Shown piece by piece: positions 1 through 6,192 of a DNA stretch of 9,737 nt (the first letter of the stretch is position 1; each line of letters begins with the position of its first letter). Made by a program: the position numbers and the translations under genes. This DNA comes from Methanosarcinales archaeon (GTDB lineage: Archaea > Halobacteriota > Methanosarcinia > Methanosarcinales > Methanogasteraceae). The notes below the pieces were generated by a model that was not told the DNA's origin, did no database searches, and worked only from the letters and a program-made list of their open reading frames with translations. Where the stretch lies: assembly GCA_030672605.1 (NCBI GenBank), contig DAOVGE010000093.1, positions 1 to 9,737 on the forward strand. The letters run 5' to 3'.

Positions 1-371
1 ATATCGGCAACCCGATGAACTCCCATGGACGAGGTATCGACAACAGATGTAGTGCGCCCGACGTTGGAATTGCCATCGTCAATGCTGACTACCATAGGGG
101 TACCATCCTCTATTGAACCCTCTATGTCGAACAGATCAACCTTCCACAGGTCGGGGGTATTAGGACTGTAACTTATCCCTACAACCCCGGTGGTACTTCT
201 TGACGGGTCTCCGTCCACGCAAACCGTGACCACTGCACCGTCTGCCGGTGCACCATCAGGGTAGGTCGCCTGACCAATAACCACGTACGGGAAATCCGTT
301 CCAGCCTGCGCAGGTGCGGATAGCAAAAAAACCGTGAGCATGAGAATGCCCACAGTCAATATACCTTTCAT
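1..371 (-). CDS. Secreted Ig-like surface protein, N-terminal part (cut by window edge)
   Basis: The reading frame is open from an ATG at 371 to the left edge, giving 123 codons with no stop, so the 3' end lies outside. Residues 1-23 form a signal peptide: a short basic start (MKG), a hydrophobic core and an APAQA cleavage-type site. The rest is rich in Val, Thr, Asp and Gly. The stretch VVIGQATYPDGAPADGAVV (about 29-47) resembles the first strands of carboxypeptidase-regulatory-like or Ig-like modules of archaeal surface proteins. The start is well supported: a perfect archaeal Shine-Dalgarno GAGGTGAT overlaps the stop of the upstream gene and lies 4 nt before the ATG. The 10-bp gap makes it the fourth gene of the secreted-protein operon. 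No cohesin or dockerin is visible in the part present. The secreted nature is secure; the function is unknown. Confidence 0.8.
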   Translation of the reverse strand, partial: MKGILTVGILMLTVFLLSAPAQAGTDFPYVVIGQATYPDGAPADGAVVTVCVDGDPSRSTTGVVGISYSPNTPDLWKVDLFDIEGSIEDGTPMVVSIDDGNSNVGRTTSVVDTSSMGVHRVAD

Positions 372-381
372 CCGTATCACC

Positions 382-2727
382 TCACCAGAGCGTCCCAGCT
401 ACAACAAAGTCCAGATCATCCCCCACGAATATAAAGTATCCCTGTCCTCCCATGATCGAATACGTTGTGTCCTGTGGCATATCTTCAAGCGGGTTGATGA
501 TATCCGACTCCATCTTCTGCGATGTCGCATTGAACTGTGACACGTAGTAACAGGTCTCACCGGCAGCGGTGATTACATCGCCAAGCCTCTGGGTGGTATC
601 AATCCCAACTGCAGTAATATCATACGGCAGCGAGACCATGTTCCATCCCTGCTTGAGATTGAGTGTGTACTTGTACGGTCCTGCGGTCAACACGATGTTT
701 GCAGTAGACGAAGTACCATCAGCATCCGAAACCGTGACCGGTAGTTCAAAGGTTCCCTCTGTTGTAGTGCTTACCGTAGTCGTCCATGTGCCGGCACCTG
801 CCTGCAGGTCACCCACAGTCTCCATCGCCTGTTCACTCGATCCGCCGATCGCGGAGAGATCCACAGTAACGCTTGGAGCGGCACCCATGTAGGTTACAAC
901 AACCGTCAGAGTGGTGCTGTCGTTTCCATCAGACAGAATGGCGTTCGGAGATGCTATCGCGGACTCGATTACTGGGACGATTCCTGACGACACTACCGTT
1001 ATCGTCGCGGTTGCGTCAGCATACTCATCCTTTGTCACCGTCACATCGATCGTGCCCGCACTGGTCGCAGTAACCGAGATTGCCACTGTGCCGTTTGCGC
1101 CTGTGGTACCATCTGTCTCGACACCACAGCCAGAGAGCGTAACAAGTGCGCCTTCGATTGCCACACCATCGCTCGTCACCGTGAACGTAACATCGGTCTG
1201 ATTGCCCATATCAACGCTGGTCGGATCTATAGCGACTGCAAGCGGTGTGATGTTGCCACCAACTGTGAACTCGCCATCATCTATAGATACAGTGATAGCA
1301 CCCTCTGATGAATTCTTCAGTTCATTGATTGCGAGTGTCAACGCTGTTGTACCATTGCCGGTTGCTTCCAGCGTAAGCGTTGAGAGCAGTATACCGTCTC
1401 CGGTCTGCCCATCACCAAAGTTGAGGCTTGCAAGACGTACCGTGCCGTTCGCTGCACTCTCGAGGTTGTTCACAGCGACACCGAATGCACCATCGTTTGC
1501 CGCATCAGTCACAATGCCCACAGCAGGGTCGTATGTAACCGTTACGTCGAAGTTGGCAAGATCGGTCACGTTATCTGCTGTAATCGTTACCTCACAAGTG
1601 TCACCGACATTATCCACGGCACCATCACTGATGGACAGAACAGAGGTGGGTAGCACTCCGCCATCTGCCGCATCCACGCTTGTGGTTGCACCCTCGTACC
1701 CGTCCTTGGTCACGGTCACATCGATAGTACCATCACTGGTCGCATTTACCGAGATTGTCACTGTGCCGTCTGCGCCTGTGGTACCATTCGTATCGACGCC
1801 ACAGCCCAAGAGCGTAACAAGTGCGCCTTCGATTACTGCACCATCGCTCGTCACCGTGAACGTAACATCGGTCTGAGCGCCCACATCAACGCTTGCCAGA
1901 TCGGCACTGACTGCGAGAGCGGGTGGCACTCCGCCATCTGCCGCATCCACGCTTGTGGTTGCACTCTCATACCCATCCATTGTCACGGTCACATCGATTG
2001 TGCCAACGCTGGTCGCATTTACCGAGATTGCCACTGTGCCGTCTGCGCCCGTGGTACCATTCACATCGACACCACAGCCTAAGAGCGTAACAAGTGCGCC
2101 TTCGATTACTGCACCATCGCTCGTCACCGTGAACGTAACATCGGTCTGAGCATCCACATCAACGCTTGCCAGATCGGCACTGACTGTGAGGGCAGATGAC
2201 CCTCCGTCCAGTACACTGTTTGCAGCACATGGAGTCCCTCCATCGACAAGACTCGCTTCCCAACCGCCGGCTGCGTTTCGTTCAAGAGTCTTGTTGTTCT
2301 TGAGTGCCAAATCCGCACACCCGGTGAAGTCCGCATCATCGATAACCGATTCTGAACTGTCGTTCAGACTTATGACCTCTCCATCGTTCAGCAGGCTGAT
2401 CGCCGCTTTCACCACAGTGCACATGACATCCGGGTAGCAATCTGCAAACTTCGTATCGTTCTTTGCAATGATCGCATACTCACCTGGCTGCATCGTTACA
2501 GCCGGTATTGTCTTGTCATCTATAACCCATCCGGTGATGTTGACTTCCTCTGTGTCATTGTTATATAACTCAACCCATTCATTGTACTGCCCGCCCAATG
2601 CATCGGTCGGGGCGTACATGATCTCGTTGATCATAATGTCGTCAGCCGCCTGTACAGATGCTGCGGACACTAAAAGTCCCAATGACAATGCGATTAGCAT
2701 TGTCACCCATATCTTTCCATTATTCAT
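382..2727 (-). CDS. Large secreted protein: lamin-tail domain, Ig-like repeats and a cohesin domain
   Basis: This 781-residue exported protein probably belongs to an extracellular cohesin-dockerin assembly. A signal peptide ends near residue 28 (ASVQA). Residues 30-140 look like a lamin-tail domain (INEIMYAP, EWVELYN, then an ITGW turn). Two almost identical 91-residue Ig-like repeats follow (about 178-359), then a cohesin-like domain (about 363-487; FDVTVTYDP and RLASLNFGDGQTGDG strands), a third, more diverged Ig repeat (about 493-580), and another Ig-like module with VTVDLSAIGG (about 585-682). The C-terminal module (about 684-781) starts LNLKQGWNMVSLPYDI, a motif I associate with the ends of archaeal surface proteins. 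There is no C-terminal membrane helix. Many N-x-S/T sequons suggest glycosylation. The start ATG has AGGAGA 6 nt upstream, and the gap to the preceding gene is 16 bp. The cohesin should bind dockerins; those of the two upstream genes are the obvious candidates, but that pairing is inferred. Confidence 0.85.
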   Translation of the reverse strand: MNNGKIWVTMLIALSLGLLVSAASVQAADDIMINEIMYAPTDALGGQYNEWVELYNNDTEEVNITGWVIDDKTIPAVTMQPGEYAIIAKNDTKFADCYPDVMCTVVKAAISLLNDGEVISLNDSSESVIDDADFTGCADLALKNNKTLERNAAGGWEASLVDGGTPCAANSVLDGGSSALTVSADLASVDVDAQTDVTFTVTSDGAVIEGALVTLLGCGVDVNGTTGADGTVAISVNATSVGTIDVTVTMDGYESATTSVDAADGGVPPALAVSADLASVDVGAQTDVTFTVTSDGAVIEGALVTLLGCGVDTNGTTGADGTVTISVNATSDGTIDVTVTKDGYEGATTSVDAADGGVLPTSVLSISDGAVDNVGDTCEVTITADNVTDLANFDVTVTYDPAVGIVTDAANDGAFGVAVNNLESAANGTVRLASLNFGDGQTGDGILLSTLTLEATGNGTTALTLAINELKNSSEGAITVSIDDGEFTVGGNITPLAVAIDPTSVDMGNQTDVTFTVTSDGVAIEGALVTLSGCGVETDGTTGANGTVAISVTATSAGTIDVTVTKDEYADATATITVVSSGIVPVIESAIASPNAILSDGNDSTTLTVVVTYMGAAPSVTVDLSAIGGSSEQAMETVGDLQAGAGTWTTTVSTTTEGTFELPVTVSDADGTSSTANIVLTAGPYKYTLNLKQGWNMVSLPYDITAVGIDTTQRLGDVITAAGETCYYVSQFNATSQKMESDIINPLEDMPQDTTYSIMGGQGYFIFVGDDLDFVVAGTLW
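1003..1240 (-). repeat. Third, diverged copy of the Ig-like repeat
   Basis: This segment encodes the third Ig-like repeat of the 781-residue protein. It matches the two tandem units at 1654-2199 clearly but less closely. The strands around GALVTL and DVTFTVTSDG are the best conserved, and short blocks are unchanged in all three copies, such as CCATCGCTCGTCACCGTGAA. It is separated from the tandem pair by the cohesin domain, so the cohesin was either inserted into an Ig array or the repeat was copied across it. Confidence 0.75.
1654..2199 (-). repeat. Tandem pair of 273-bp Ig-repeat units
   Basis: Two consecutive in-frame units (1654-1926 and 1927-2199), each 91 codons, differ at only a small number of positions. 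Both begin CACTCCGCCATCTGCCGCAT on the plus strand. They encode two adjacent Ig-like modules. The high nucleotide identity, including third codon positions, points to a recent duplication or ongoing gene conversion. Confidence 0.9.
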
Positions 2728-2743
2728 ACTTGTCTCCTATCTA

Positions 2744-3493
2744 TTATTCCGGATACAATGTTTCATAGCCTGAGAGACCAACCACATGCTTTGCCAGATA
2801 CACTGCATCAGACATGGTCGGGTCGCCGCCACTACCATCGATATCTCCGTTCGCGTATATCGTTTCATAGCCTGAGAGACCAACCACATGCTTTGCCAGA
2901 TGCACTGCATCAGACATGGTCGGGTCGCCGCCACTACCATCGATATCTCCCGTGTTATTATTGCCGTCCGGACATTTGCCGGTTGCCGTGAATGTGGCGT
3001 TTGTCGTCTCAACCGTCATCTGCTCATAACCAAGCACCTTGCCATCAGCGTCTGTAATTGGCTTGTCCAGATCGTAGGCATCCGCTCTGCTGAATGTCAA
3101 TGGACTTGTCACATTGTCACATCCAACGACCTTGAACTGGACAACCGCGATCGATCCCGTGCCATTGATGCCATTAAGGCTTGCAAGACTGACATTGACA
3201 ACGCCGCTCATGCCAGTATAATTGGCAATCAGGTCGGCATCCGCGATCAACTCTCCGTCGGCAACTCCAGTCGCAGTGATCACAGCTGAATCGTATGTCA
3301 GCGAGATATCCATAGCACCTATAGTCTCAGTGCTGGACACGTTTATCGGTACATCAATCGTAGCACCGTTAACACCGCTCGTATCGTCCACATATACAGT
3401 CATCGCCCCTGCTGCATACACAGTGCATGCTAAAAGCAGCACCATCGCATAAACAGGGGTTTTGAAATGCTTATGCACTTTGTTATATTCCAT
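2744..3493 (-). CDS. Secreted cohesin protein with C-terminal dockerin
   Basis: This 249-residue exported protein carries both partner modules of a cohesin-dockerin system. A basic N terminus (MEYNKVHKHFK) is followed by a hydrophobic segment and a YAAGA cleavage-type site near residue 30. Residues 33-172 fit a type-I-like cohesin: GATIDVPINV, AMDISLTYDS and VVNVSLASLNGINGTGSIA, a beta-sandwich pattern. Residues 182-249 are a dockerin with two F-hand calcium loops (DIDGSGGDPTMSD), each followed by the helix VxLAKHVVGLSGYET. Its loops carry one extra residue compared with those of the neighbouring dockerin gene. The start ATG has AAGGTG 7 nt upstream and lies 25 bp after the previous stop. A protein with both modules could chain complexes together or bind its own kind; which cohesin meets which dockerin cannot be read from sequence. 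Confidence 0.88.
   Translation of the reverse strand: MEYNKVHKHFKTPVYAMVLLLACTVYAAGAMTVYVDDTSGVNGATIDVPINVSSTETIGAMDISLTYDSAVITATGVADGELIADADLIANYTGMSGVVNVSLASLNGINGTGSIAVVQFKVVGCDNVTSPLTFSRADAYDLDKPITDADGKVLGYEQMTVETTNATFTATGKCPDGNNNTGDIDGSGGDPTMSDAVHLAKHVVGLSGYETIYANGDIDGSGGDPTMSDAVYLAKHVVGLSGYETLYPE
2760..2950 (-). repeat. Near-identical dockerin repeat pair (102-bp period)
   Basis: The two dockerin half-repeats of the cohesin protein are direct DNA repeats: 2760-2848 and 2862-2950, 89 bp each, with a single difference (TAC against CAC, changing Tyr to His in the helix after the calcium loop). The period is 102 bp, or 34 codons. Confidence 0.95.
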
Positions 3494-3518
3494 ATTCTAC
3501 ACCTTGTTGTATTCTATC

Positions 3519-4373
3519 CTAGTATATCGATTCATAGCCTGGTAGACCGACCACGTGCTTCGCTAGATATATCGCATCGCCCAAGGTCACGTCACCACTA
3601 CCATCGATATCTGCGTTCGCGTATATTGTGTCATAGCCTGGTAGACCGACCACGTGCTTCGCTAGATATATCGCATCGCCCAAGGTCAAGTCACCACTGC
3701 CATCGATGTCTCCGGCATTGGGTGGCTCTTCCACTACCTCCAGTTCAATGCTGACATCCTCACTTGAATGTCCAAACCTATCGCTTGCACTGACCTGTAG
3801 ATTATATACCCCATTCTCAATACCCACTGCCACGCTTGTAGTCACGGAATACACACCGTCTCCGATGCATTCCATCTCCTGCGCATCAGATCCACCGATC
3901 GCAGAGAGATCTACAGTAACGTGGTCAATATTACACGCGCACCCATCAACCACTGTCGCATTCAGTCGGGTTGTCCCGACTCCGTCGGCGGCGATCTGTG
4001 ATGGTTTTGCGTTTGGATCCGTCACCACTGGGGCTTCATTGTCCACTGCGGTGAGATTTAGCTCGTATGATGTTGGAATACTGTTTACCTGCCACTCTGC
4101 AGTCTCACTCGCGATGGCGCCGCATACCTTAAAGGTTATCGTCTCGCCTTCGTCTGATTCACTGCCTTCGACAGACAAATAGTATTTACCCTCCACCTCA
4201 GTTACAACACTTCCGTTGAGTTCCCCGCCGATATGGGCAGTAATGACTGTTCCATTAAGGGTGGGTTCACCATTGAGCGTCACGTTTCCATAAAATATCA
4301 TTGGCCCGATGATATCCTCTGCCGACACAACTACACTCGTTGCAGAGAGTGCCAGAAGGACTACCACAGCCAA
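3519..4373 (-). CDS. Secreted Ig-like protein with C-terminal dockerin
   Basis: This is an exported dockerin-bearing protein of about 284 residues, counting from a TTG at 4373. After a hydrophobic signal segment ending VVVSA, the first module (FYGNVTLNGEPTLNGTVITA, then GKYYLSVEG) resembles the carboxypeptidase-regulatory-like modules of archaeal surface proteins. An Ig-like module follows, containing VTVDLSAIGGSDAQEMECIG and close in sequence to part of the 781-residue protein encoded downstream. The C terminus (about 219-284) is a dockerin with two loops of the form DIDGSGDLTLGD, each followed by AIYLAKHVVGLPGY. The true start is uncertain. The frame is open upstream to 4416 and a strong GGAGGT lies at 4405-4410, but no ATG, GTG or TTG in this frame follows it at normal spacing (see findings). 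It is the first gene of the operon. The dockerin should dock it to a cohesin such as those encoded downstream. Confidence 0.85.
   Translation of the reverse strand: MAVVVLLALSATSVVVSAEDIIGPMIFYGNVTLNGEPTLNGTVITAHIGGELNGSVVTEVEGKYYLSVEGSESDEGETITFKVCGAIASETAEWQVNSIPTSYELNLTAVDNEAPVVTDPNAKPSQIAADGVGTTRLNATVVDGCACNIDHVTVDLSAIGGSDAQEMECIGDGVYSVTTSVAVGIENGVYNLQVSASDRFGHSSEDVSIELEVVEEPPNAGDIDGSGDLTLGDAIYLAKHVVGLPGYDTIYANADIDGSGDVTLGDAIYLAKHVVGLPGYESIY
3532..3711 (-). repeat. Dockerin repeat pair (99-bp period)
   Basis: The two dockerin half-repeats of this gene are direct DNA repeats at 3532-3612 and 3631-3711, 81 bp each with three differences. The period is 99 bp (33 codons), one codon shorter than in the neighbouring cohesin gene. 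Each pair is far more alike within its gene than between genes. Confidence 0.93.
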
Positions 4374-4404
4374 TCCTATCTTCTTGAGTCCATTCGTAAT
4401 ATCT

Positions 4405-4410
4405 ACCTCC
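4405..4410 (-). promoter_or_regulatory. Shine-Dalgarno site of the dockerin gene
   Basis: GGAGGT on the minus strand is a full match to the archaeal anti-Shine-Dalgarno sequence. The in-frame codons after it read GAT ATT ACG AAT GGA CTC AAG AAG ATA. An ATG starting at 4393 is out of frame and reaches a stop after five codons. The site strongly suggests that translation begins upstream of the TTG at 4373. Confidence 0.7.
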
Positions 4411-4456
4411 TTAGTATGCTACTACTATTACGCACTATCATACACGCATCGGCACA

Positions 4457-4470
4457 CTTAAACCTTTCGC
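4457..4470 (-). promoter_or_regulatory. Promoter of the surface-protein operon (BRE + TATA)
   Basis: On the minus strand GCGAAAGG (BRE-like, purine-rich) is followed directly by TTTAAG (TATA-like). With the usual archaeal spacing of about 25 bp, transcription would begin near 4430, giving a short leader that contains the GGAGGT site. It lies in the roughly 100-bp gap after the immunophilin gene, so the four surface genes can be transcribed separately from it. Confidence 0.55.
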
Positions 4471-4502
4471 AATCCCTGCCATGCCAGATCGCTTCGCCGA
4501 TA

Positions 4503-5585
4503 TCACTTCAGGGTGGATATCTTTATGATTACGACGTCCTCCAGCGGTCTGTCTCGCGGGTCTGTCTCTACCGCTGCAATCGCTCGCACAACATCCATTC
4601 CCTCGACCACCCTGCCAAATACCGCATAGTTCCCGTCAAGGAAAGTCTGCGCGCCGTCGCAGATATAGAACTGGCTGGATGCACTGTCCGGATTCTGCGA
4701 TCGTGCCATGGCAAGGGCGCAATCGACATGGGTCAGTTCAGGATGGATTTCCAGCTTGATCGTATTTCCTGATCCGCCTGTGCCATCACCCTTCGGGTCT
4801 CCGCCCTGGATCATGAAGTCATCATCCACCCTGTGAAAGATCAGACCATCATAGAATCCACTTTCTGCCAGTTCGATGAAGTTCGCGGTGGTGTTGGGCG
4901 CTCGATCTCCGTACAATTCGGCAGTCATCGTGCCCATACTCGTCTCAATAATTGCGGTGCGGTTCTCTTTCACTGCCTTCTTCACCTTATCGGTCATAGT
5001 GTACTCCGTATCGCTTTTGAGATTATCTTCGGCAGCACGTTCACTGCCGATAGAAACAAGCTTCACGTCAAAGATCAGCGTCTCTCCAGCAAGTTCGTGG
5101 TTAAAGTCGATCACAACGCTCGTATTTGTGACGTTTGTTATGGTACCTGGTCCATAGCTGGTGGAGAGCTTCTCTCCGACTACAGGTGTGATTCCCGCCG
5201 CGCTCAAATCTTCAATCGGAACGGTTTTGACCAGATCATCACGACGGTTCTTGTATGCACCTTCCGGTGGTATGGTCAGCGTCCTCTCTTCGCCCACAGC
5301 CATGCCAACGACACCATCGTCAAACCCTTTAATCATCTGTCCGGCGCCGACCGTGAACTTAATCGGCTTATACGCCCTGTTCGGGTTGTGCACCCCTGCT
5401 TCGATTGCGACGTCTTCCACAGATGTGTCGAAGACTGTGCCGTTTTCCAGTCTTCCGGTGTAGTCCACCAGAACCTGGTCGCCTTCTTTGACAACCTCTG
5501 CGATACTATTGCCATTCGTGTCTATGCATCCGCTGCCAGCGAGAATCAGTGCCAGCAACACGCTAATGCTAAATAGTTTGTTCAT
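4503..5585 (-). CDS. Dual immunophilin lipoprotein: FKBP (SlyD-like) fused to cyclophilin
   Basis: This 360-residue exported protein joins two unrelated peptidyl-prolyl cis-trans isomerase families and probably folds secreted proteins. Residues 1-20 are a lipoprotein signal (LLALILAGSGC, lipid-attached Cys20). Residues 33-180 are an FKBP: VDYTGRLENGTVFDTS with Tyr42 and Asp53, GQMIKGFDDGVVGM, an insert after about residue 105, and NHELAGETLIFDVKL as in SlyD-type archaeal FKBPs. Residues 209-358 are a cyclophilin: FHRV with catalytic-type Arg252, QGGD (260-263), SSQFYIC with Gln305 and FLDGNYAVFG. Key residues of both sites are kept, so both may be active. I chose the ATG at 5585 over an upstream in-frame start at 5657, because the upstream residues lack signal character and a promoter lies between them. 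No clear Shine-Dalgarno precedes 5585, which fits a very short leader. Confidence 0.9.
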   Translation of the reverse strand: MNKLFSISVLLALILAGSGCIDTNGNSIAEVVKEGDQVLVDYTGRLENGTVFDTSVEDVAIEAGVHNPNRAYKPIKFTVGAGQMIKGFDDGVVGMAVGEERTLTIPPEGAYKNRRDDLVKTVPIEDLSAAGITPVVGEKLSTSYGPGTITNVTNTSVVIDFNHELAGETLIFDVKLVSIGSERAAEDNLKSDTEYTMTDKVKKAVKENRTAIIETSMGTMTAELYGDRAPNTTANFIELAESGFYDGLIFHRVDDDFMIQGGDPKGDGTGGSGNTIKLEIHPELTHVDCALAMARSQNPDSASSQFYICDGAQTFLDGNYAVFGRVVEGMDVVRAIAAVETDPRDRPLEDVVIIKISTLK

Positions 5586-5613
5586 ATCAATCAACTGACG
5601 TTCTGTGTCTGTT

Positions 5614-5628
5614 GTATATATCCTTTCC
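5614..5628 (-). promoter_or_regulatory. Promoter of the immunophilin gene (BRE + TATA)
   Basis: The minus strand reads GGAAAG followed by GATATATAC, a textbook archaeal BRE plus TATA box. Its centre is about 33 bp before the ATG at 5585. With start-site spacing of about 25-27 bp, the leader would be fewer than 10 nt. This agrees with the missing Shine-Dalgarno and supports the 5585 start. Confidence 0.65.
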
Positions 5629-5715
5629 GATAACAAGGAGATTCCACGGCACACCATGCAGACTCATGGTTGTAGAGTGGCACTTACGCAATATTGTGTG
5701 GATATCCGCCTATAA

Positions 5716-5799
5716 AACCACGAGATTACACAAGATTAACACAGAAATCTTGTGGAAATGGCTGCGCCGCTGCTTCGCAGACTGTGTAATTTCGTGGTT
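5716..5799. repeat. Inverted-repeat element 1 (84 bp)
   Basis: Arms AACCACGAGATTACACA (5716-5732) and TGTGTAATTTCGTGGTT (5783-5799) are complementary at 16 of 17 positions. Inside are a perfect 9-bp hairpin, CACAAGATT/AATCTTGTG (5729-5737 with 5746-5754), and a CTGCG/CGCAG hairpin (5762-5766 with 5776-5780). The AACCACGA-type ends resemble dispersed repeats seen between genes in many environmental genomes (from memory, not searched). Confidence 0.75.
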
Positions 5800-5921
5800 C
5801 CTACCACAAGTTATTGAGCAGGTGCGTAGATTGCGGGTGAGTGGGCTTTCTTGGGATTCCAGGCAACTTTTCCGTCTTGAGGGCAATTTATATGGAAATT
5901 GTCTGATTCTGATGGATTCTG

Positions 5922-6033
5922 TGGTTTCCGACCTTTGCGCCCTTGCGCCCTCGCGTCTTTGCGTCTTTGCGTTGAATTGGGAAACAAAAACGAGAAAGAC
6001 GCGAGGGTGCAAAGACGCAAAGAAAGAAAACCA
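5922..6033. repeat. Inverted-repeat element 2 (112 bp)
   Basis: Two 39-nt arms (5922-5960 and 5995-6033) pair without gaps at 32 of 39 positions, around a 34-nt loop. The best block is CCCTCGCGTCTTT, paired with AAAGACGCGAGGG. The left arm and loop also contain the short direct repeat GCGTCTTTGCGTCTTTGCG. CTTTGCG-type repeats of this sort are a common dispersed class. The structure could form a long hairpin in RNA from either strand. Confidence 0.8.
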
Positions 6034-6172
6034 TTCTGTTAGCGATCATGTTGTGTGGGCATCGTCGCTCTTGTGTTCATGATCGGATTGACCATTACAA
6101 ATTTGCATGGAAATGCTCATAGAATTGCCCAAAAACATCTCGTCGAGGGTTATGCAACGATTGTGCCTGCGA

Positions 6173-6192
6173 CATATATGCAACATATATTA
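6173..6192 (+). promoter_or_regulatory. Probable promoter of the GlmU-like gene
   Basis: Two overlapping TATA-like stretches, CATATATG (6173-6180) and ACATATATTA (6183-6192), lie 40-60 bp before the ATG at 6232. Either would place transcription start about 20-30 nt upstream of the gene, leaving room for the GGTGA ribosome binding site at 6221-6225. Which box is used cannot be told from sequence. Confidence 0.5.

Noticed and set aside
1202..1876. Long plus-strand open frame opposite the Ig/cohesin gene
   Set aside because: It is the mirror of biased codon use on the minus strand; its repeats follow those of the real gene, and it has no convincing RBS or domain.
2760..2950. Tandem repeats that might suggest a CRISPR array
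   Set aside because: The units are in-frame coding repeats of dockerin motifs with only two copies and no variable spacers.
5586..5657. Upstream in-frame start for the immunophilin at 5657
   Set aside because: The extra 24 residues would precede a clear lipoprotein signal peptide, and a BRE/TATA pair lies between the two starts.
5612..6082. 156-codon plus-strand frame in the intergenic region
   Set aside because: It runs through both inverted repeats and the immunophilin promoter. The sequence has no family resemblance and no RBS.
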